Shown here: piece by piece, positions 60,782 to 64,000 of the stretch
How the letters are laid out: every line of letters starts with the position of its first letter
Numbering within the stretch: position 1 is the first letter of the stretch
Origin: Dictyobacter aurantiacus
Lineage (GTDB): Bacteria; Chloroflexota; Ktedonobacteria; Ktedonobacterales; Ktedonobacteraceae
Assembly (NCBI RefSeq): GCF_003967515.1
Contig: NZ_BIFQ01000001.1
Coordinates: 558,001-622,000 of the forward strand
Length of the DNA: 64,000 nt
Direction of reading: 5' to 3'
Translations under genes and position numbers: made by a program
Notes under the pieces: model-generated
The model's database searches: none
The model's input: only the letters and a program-made list of their open reading frames with translations
What the model was told of the DNA's origin: nothing

Positions 60782-62257
60782 CTACGAGCCAGGTTTGGTA
60801 ATGTAGGGCTTGGTGGGGTCCCAATCAGGGAAAGCCCAGTCGCTGGCGTTCACCTTATATCCTTTTTGCTGCGCCTGCTTGACGGCGTCATCCTGAGCCT
60901 TCTGCATACGCGCCTGCAGATCGTTGAGGGAGCCCTGCAGATCAGAAATCTGGCCAGTATACCAGCCGGCAGCCAGGTCTCCCAGGTCCGGTTTGACCGC
61001 CTGCACCTGCACATTGGCCGTCTGAGGATTACGTACGCTGACATCGGGAGCCGGCAGCGTGAGTTTCGCGGTCGATACATATTGCGCAAAGGGTTTGAAT
61101 TTCACCAGGGCAGGATCGTTGTTCTGTGAGAAGATCGAGAGGTCCTCACCCATGCTCACCCAGCGCTTGCCCGCTTCTGGACTGTATATCCAATCCATCC
61201 AGGCCCATGCCTCATCAGGATGTTTTGTCTTGGATGATAGGGCCACCATAGTGCCACCGGGAGTATAGTTAAAGTAAGCCTTGGGAGTAGCCTGTGGGGA
61301 GGGCAGGGTCGTCAGGGTATAGTCGGTAAAGTTATGCTGGCTCCACTCGGCCTGATTCCAGACACCACCAACGGTCATACCAAATTTGCCACGCTCAAAG
61401 TTGGCACGGGCAATCTCATCGGTCATGCTCATCGAATTGGGATGGAAATAGCCTTTGGTCTTCCATTCTTTAAACAGGGTCAGGAAGTCCGCGTAGTTGC
61501 GATCGCTCCCATAGGTATACTTGCCAACACGATTATCCATACTGTAGGCGCCACCAGGACTACCGGCGCCACGCACAAACAGCTCGATCCACCAGAAAAG
61601 CAGGTTGAAGCTACTATTACCAAAGCCAAGGCCATAGGCGTTGCCATTGCTCTTTTTGGTCACCTGCTCTGCGGCATGGGTCACATCATCCCAGGTCTTA
61701 GGCACAAAGACCGTTCCATCGGCATTGACCAGTCCAGCATCTTTAAAGACCTTATTATTGATGTAGAGTTGGAGCCAGGGAGCATAGCCGGAAAAAGGGG
61801 CCGAGTAGAGCTTGCCATTAAACATGTTGTTCCCCTCATGGAAAGTACCAGTTGGGAACTTTTGTTTCCATGCATCGTTCGCCCACTTATCAATGGGCAT
61901 AAACCAGCCGTTGCTCACCTGAATATTAAAATTCGGCTTCTGAGGTATCATAGAGACGTCTGGTTGATTGCCACTTTTGGCGGCCAAGGCGTACAGGTTG
62001 TCAAAGGTATTACTGGCCTGTGTTGTCTTCTTCACCGTAATGTTTGGATGGGCCTTCTGGAACAGCTTGATCTCATTATCTACCCATGGGGCCTGGGAGA
62101 CCCACCAGTCCCAGTACTTGATGGTAACGGTAGAGCCACTACTCCCTGAACTTGAACCACCACAGGCCGCCAGGACGCCGCCTAGCGAGGCGGCACCAGC
62201 GGTAGCCGCCGCCGTTTGCAGAAAGCTGCGGCGATTCATACGCGAAAAATCACTCAT
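60782..62257 (-). CDS. Carbohydrate ABC transporter substrate-binding lipoprotein (system 3)
   Basis: 491 residues from ATG 62257 (AAGGAG upstream with a long spacer; ATG 62239 is an alternative). Twin-arginine lipoprotein signal NRRSFLQTAAATAGAASLGG ending in VLAAC. Mature part: VTIKYWDWWVSQAPWVDNEI, NQPDVSMIPQKPNF, APWLQLYINNKVFKDAGL and KHPDEAWAWMDWIYSPEAGK. Captures a sugar outside the membrane. Expression is probably controlled by the GntR-LacI regulator encoded divergently, through TGTYCTAGRACA operators. Confidence 0.9.
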   Translation of the reverse strand: MSDFSRMNRRSFLQTAAATAGAASLGGVLAACGGSSSGSSGSTVTIKYWDWWVSQAPWVDNEIKLFQKAHPNITVKKTTQASNTFDNLYALAAKSGNQPDVSMIPQKPNFNIQVSNGWFMPIDKWANDAWKQKFPTGTFHEGNNMFNGKLYSAPFSGYAPWLQLYINNKVFKDAGLVNADGTVFVPKTWDDVTHAAEQVTKKSNGNAYGLGFGNSSFNLLFWWIELFVRGAGSPGGAYSMDNRVGKYTYGSDRNYADFLTLFKEWKTKGYFHPNSMSMTDEIARANFERGKFGMTVGGVWNQAEWSQHNFTDYTLTTLPSPQATPKAYFNYTPGGTMVALSSKTKHPDEAWAWMDWIYSPEAGKRWVSMGEDLSIFSQNNDPALVKFKPFAQYVSTAKLTLPAPDVSVRNPQTANVQVQAVKPDLGDLAAGWYTGQISDLQGSLNDLQARMQKAQDDAVKQAQQKGYKVNASDWAFPDWDPTKPYITKPGS

Positions 62258-62415
62258 GACCGAAATCGCTCCTTCACTCAAAAATAAGGACGGGACAAAC
62301 ACTTCATCTGCAGGCAAGAATGTGTTGTACACCCACCCCGCTGCATTGAAAAGAACAGCAAATGCAAGGGATAAATCAATCGGTTGTAACCGATTGACCA
62401 TAACGACAATACCCT

Positions 62416-62427
62416 TGTTCTAGAACA
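62416..62427. promoter_or_regulatory. Operator of the GntR-LacI regulator, site 1
   Basis: TGTTCTAGAACA, a perfect 12-bp palindrome inside the untranslated leader of the system 3 binding-protein gene, 159 nt from its start codon. Same motif as sites 2 and 3. Confidence 0.75.
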
Positions 62428-62821
62428 GAGGTGTAAAAAATACACATACTGTTTTAAATCTGGTAGCAAAAGATAAAAAAAGGCCGATGTATACCAGGTT
62501 AAATGCTGAAGTCTTTATTTAGAGAAAAAAGATGCAAGAGAATCAATGCGTGATCCGACGTGTCCAACAATGATAGGTGACAGGCATGCGCTTATGATCA
62601 AAACCGGGGGTAAATATTATTAAGGATGGATACGGATGGGTGCCATAGTTATAGATACTACAGGTCATACTTATACTCCTTAGCACTCAGCCCATCAGCG
62701 CTTCTTCAATGAAGAGGCCGATACCTTTAAGATCCTACGTCTGGCAAACAGCGCCAACGGGTGTAGGAGTAGAACAGATAAGTAAAAACAAAGAGAACAA
62801 TCTCTTTTTCCTGAAAACCCA

Positions 62822-62863
62822 TGTCCTAGAACAAGTATAAGGCAGGGATTTATTTATTGTCAA
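62822..62863 (-). promoter_or_regulatory. Promoter of sugar system 3 with operator site 2
   Basis: Minus strand -35 TTGACA (62858-62863), 18-nt spacer, -10 TATACT (62834-62839). TGTCCTAGAACA (62822-62833) begins directly after the -10 box. Binding there would cover the transcription start. Confidence 0.85.
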
Positions 62864-62985
62864 GACCTTATGACCTTAATTCAACATATAACCAATTGGA
62901 TATGTGACGAGCGCCTTAAATACAGCCAATCCTTCGCATTTAGTGCCATCGCTTCGCATATATGCGCCGCCCTGGACGAAAAAGC

Positions 62986-63027
62986 TTGACAATAATTCAT
63001 GCCCAAACTTATAATTGTCCTAGGACA
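62986..63027 (+). promoter_or_regulatory. Promoter of the GntR-LacI regulator gene with operator site 3
   Basis: Plus strand -35 TTGACA (62986-62991), 18-nt spacer, perfect -10 TATAAT (63010-63015). The perfect palindrome TGTCCTAGGACA (63016-63027) begins directly after the -10 box, the same geometry as at site 2. Indicates autorepression. The remainder of 62258-63076 shows no gene. Confidence 0.88.
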
Positions 63028-63076
63028 GCAAGATAAAATCCTCAATATATGGACTTAAAAATCGCTGGGAGCCACC

Positions 63077-64000
63077 TTGAAATCACAACTCAAAGCGGAA
63101 ACAAAATTTGAGGGTATTTATAAGCAGCTACGCGAACTGGCCTTTACTCGCGGACCAGGGGCGAAGTTGCCGACCATTCGTCAGTTATGCGATGAGTTGA
63201 GCACAACACGTGTCACCCTCAGCGATGCGCTCAACAAATTAGAAGCCGAACAAATCCTGTATCGCAAGGAACGCCAGGGCATCTTCGTGTCTTCCACGAT
63301 TTACCATAAAACGATCGGCATTCTCTTTGATTCGTCTCTTCTGTCAGGGCCCGCGGCTTCTCCTTTCTGGAGTATGCTGTGGATTAATCTAGAACAGGAA
63401 GCACAACAGCGAACCGCTTACCGGGACGAAATCTGCATGTTTCGTTTTGTGAAGTCGATCAGCGATCATATCAATCCTCTGCCATATGACGTTCAGGAGA
63501 TGATCGAGAGCAAAAAGTTTAATGGGTTGCTGGCCGTTGGGGTGCCTACCATCATGGGGCAAAGTTGCGAAGATATGCAGGTTCCTTGTGTTTCCTTTGC
63601 GGCTAATAGCCATTGGAATGTTACCCTCGACAGCAGAGAACTGGGCCGCATGGCGACACTGGCACTGATACAGCAGAATTGCAAGCGTATCGGCATCTGG
63701 ACTCCAACTGTACAGTATCCCTATCTGGAAGATAGGGAGCCTATACTGGCGATGCGGCAGCTACTCAATGAACACAAGCTCCCTTACTATCCAGAATTTA
63801 CCCGCCAATCGTATGTTCCTCCCTCGCAAAAAACGTTGACCCTGCAGGAGCAGGGCTATCTGCTGGCAAAAGAGGTATTCGGCACGTTTAATCCAACGCG
63901 GCCCGATGGCATTTTTATCTCCAATGACATGATGACCGATGGGGCGCTGGTAGCACTGGAAGAACTGGGGATCAGAATCGGGCAAGATGTCAATATTGTG
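63077..64000 (+). CDS. GntR-LacI chimeric transcriptional regulator (AraR-like architecture; 3' end outside window)
   Basis: 308 codons to the window edge, no stop, so the C-terminus is missing. TTG 63077 is the start, with GGGAG about 6 nt upstream. Residues 1-75 are a GntR winged helix (GIYKQLRELAFTRGPGAKLP, TIRQLCDELSTTRVTLSDAL, ERQGIFVSS). From about 80 on it is a LacI/GalR-type sugar-binding domain (KTIGILFDSS, FNGLLAVGVP, DSRELGRMATLALIQQN, DGIFISNDMMTDGALVALEE). GntR DNA-binding domain plus LacI effector domain is the plan of Bacillus AraR. It is divergent from sugar system 3, with matching operators at both promoters. Confidence 0.9.
   Translation, partial: MKSQLKAETKFEGIYKQLRELAFTRGPGAKLPTIRQLCDELSTTRVTLSDALNKLEAEQILYRKERQGIFVSSTIYHKTIGILFDSSLLSGPAASPFWSMLWINLEQEAQQRTAYRDEICMFRFVKSISDHINPLPYDVQEMIESKKFNGLLAVGVPTIMGQSCEDMQVPCVSFAANSHWNVTLDSRELGRMATLALIQQNCKRIGIWTPTVQYPYLEDREPILAMRQLLNEHKLPYYPEFTRQSYVPPSQKTLTLQEQGYLLAKEVFGTFNPTRPDGIFISNDMMTDGALVALEELGIRIGQDVNIV

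Overview
The window looks like a piece of a chromosome from a soil-type, spore- or filament-forming member of the Chloroflexota, most likely class Ktedonobacteria. This is an inference from gene content: an AroH-type chorismate mutase next to a type I-beta DAHP synthase, Tat-type lipoprotein sugar-binding proteins, a two-NBD ECF ATPase, an IS110 element and many intergenic hairpins. No rRNA or tRNA gene is present to settle it. GC content is moderate, and genes are dense and mostly in short operons with good Shine-Dalgarno sequences.

Layout. 1-5474: aromatic biosynthesis cluster (trpCF fusion running in from the left edge, trpB, trpA, aroH, aroF). 5553-10601: queD, an SCP2-like protein, a two-HTH regulator, a FadR-type regulator and a GH15 glucoamylase. 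10602-13163: a decayed tyrosine-recombinase remnant and typA. 13461-17555: a tiny secreted peptide, a glutaredoxin-like protein, a DUF2085 membrane protein, mtaB and a streptogramin-lyase-like lipoprotein. 17566-25856 (minus strand): a nucleotidyltransferase, an S9 peptidase, an acidic protein and a 1358-residue polytopic membrane protein. 25857-30263: repeats, then a heterodimeric ABC exporter behind what looks like a leader-peptide transcription attenuator. 30397-33513: collagen-tailed ferritin-like protein, TetR regulator, thioesterase and bcp. 33869-35480: IS110-family element with a candidate bridge RNA. 35507-43049: DUF1330 protein, an ECF vitamin-type transporter (ecfT, ecfA, ecfS) and the NAD genes nadA, nadC, nadB. 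43430-46631: small-gene region with lower GC, then a CaCA cation exchanger. 47059-64000: three separate carbohydrate ABC uptake systems, each with a regulator of a different family (LacI, ROK, GntR-LacI chimera).

How the genes work together. The three sugar importers share one plan: binding protein, strong hairpin, two permeases, and no ATPase gene, so they probably use a shared ATPase encoded elsewhere. Two have clear operators. A GTTTAYCGGTAAAC pair sits at the promoter of the LacI-linked system. Three TGTYCTAGRACA sites sit around the divergent promoters of the GntR-LacI system, two of them abutting perfect or near-perfect -10 boxes. The nad operon is translationally coupled (nadB-nadC overlap) and preceded by AAGTGTA half-sites.

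The most unusual features are (i) the attenuator with a 32-codon leader ORF ahead of an exporter whose two ATPase sites are asymmetric as in BmrCD/TM287-288, (ii) a family of intergenic elements whose flanks are conserved but whose 19-37 bp perfect hairpin stems are different in every copy, and (iii) a structured non-coding region in the IS110 element that fits a bridge RNA.
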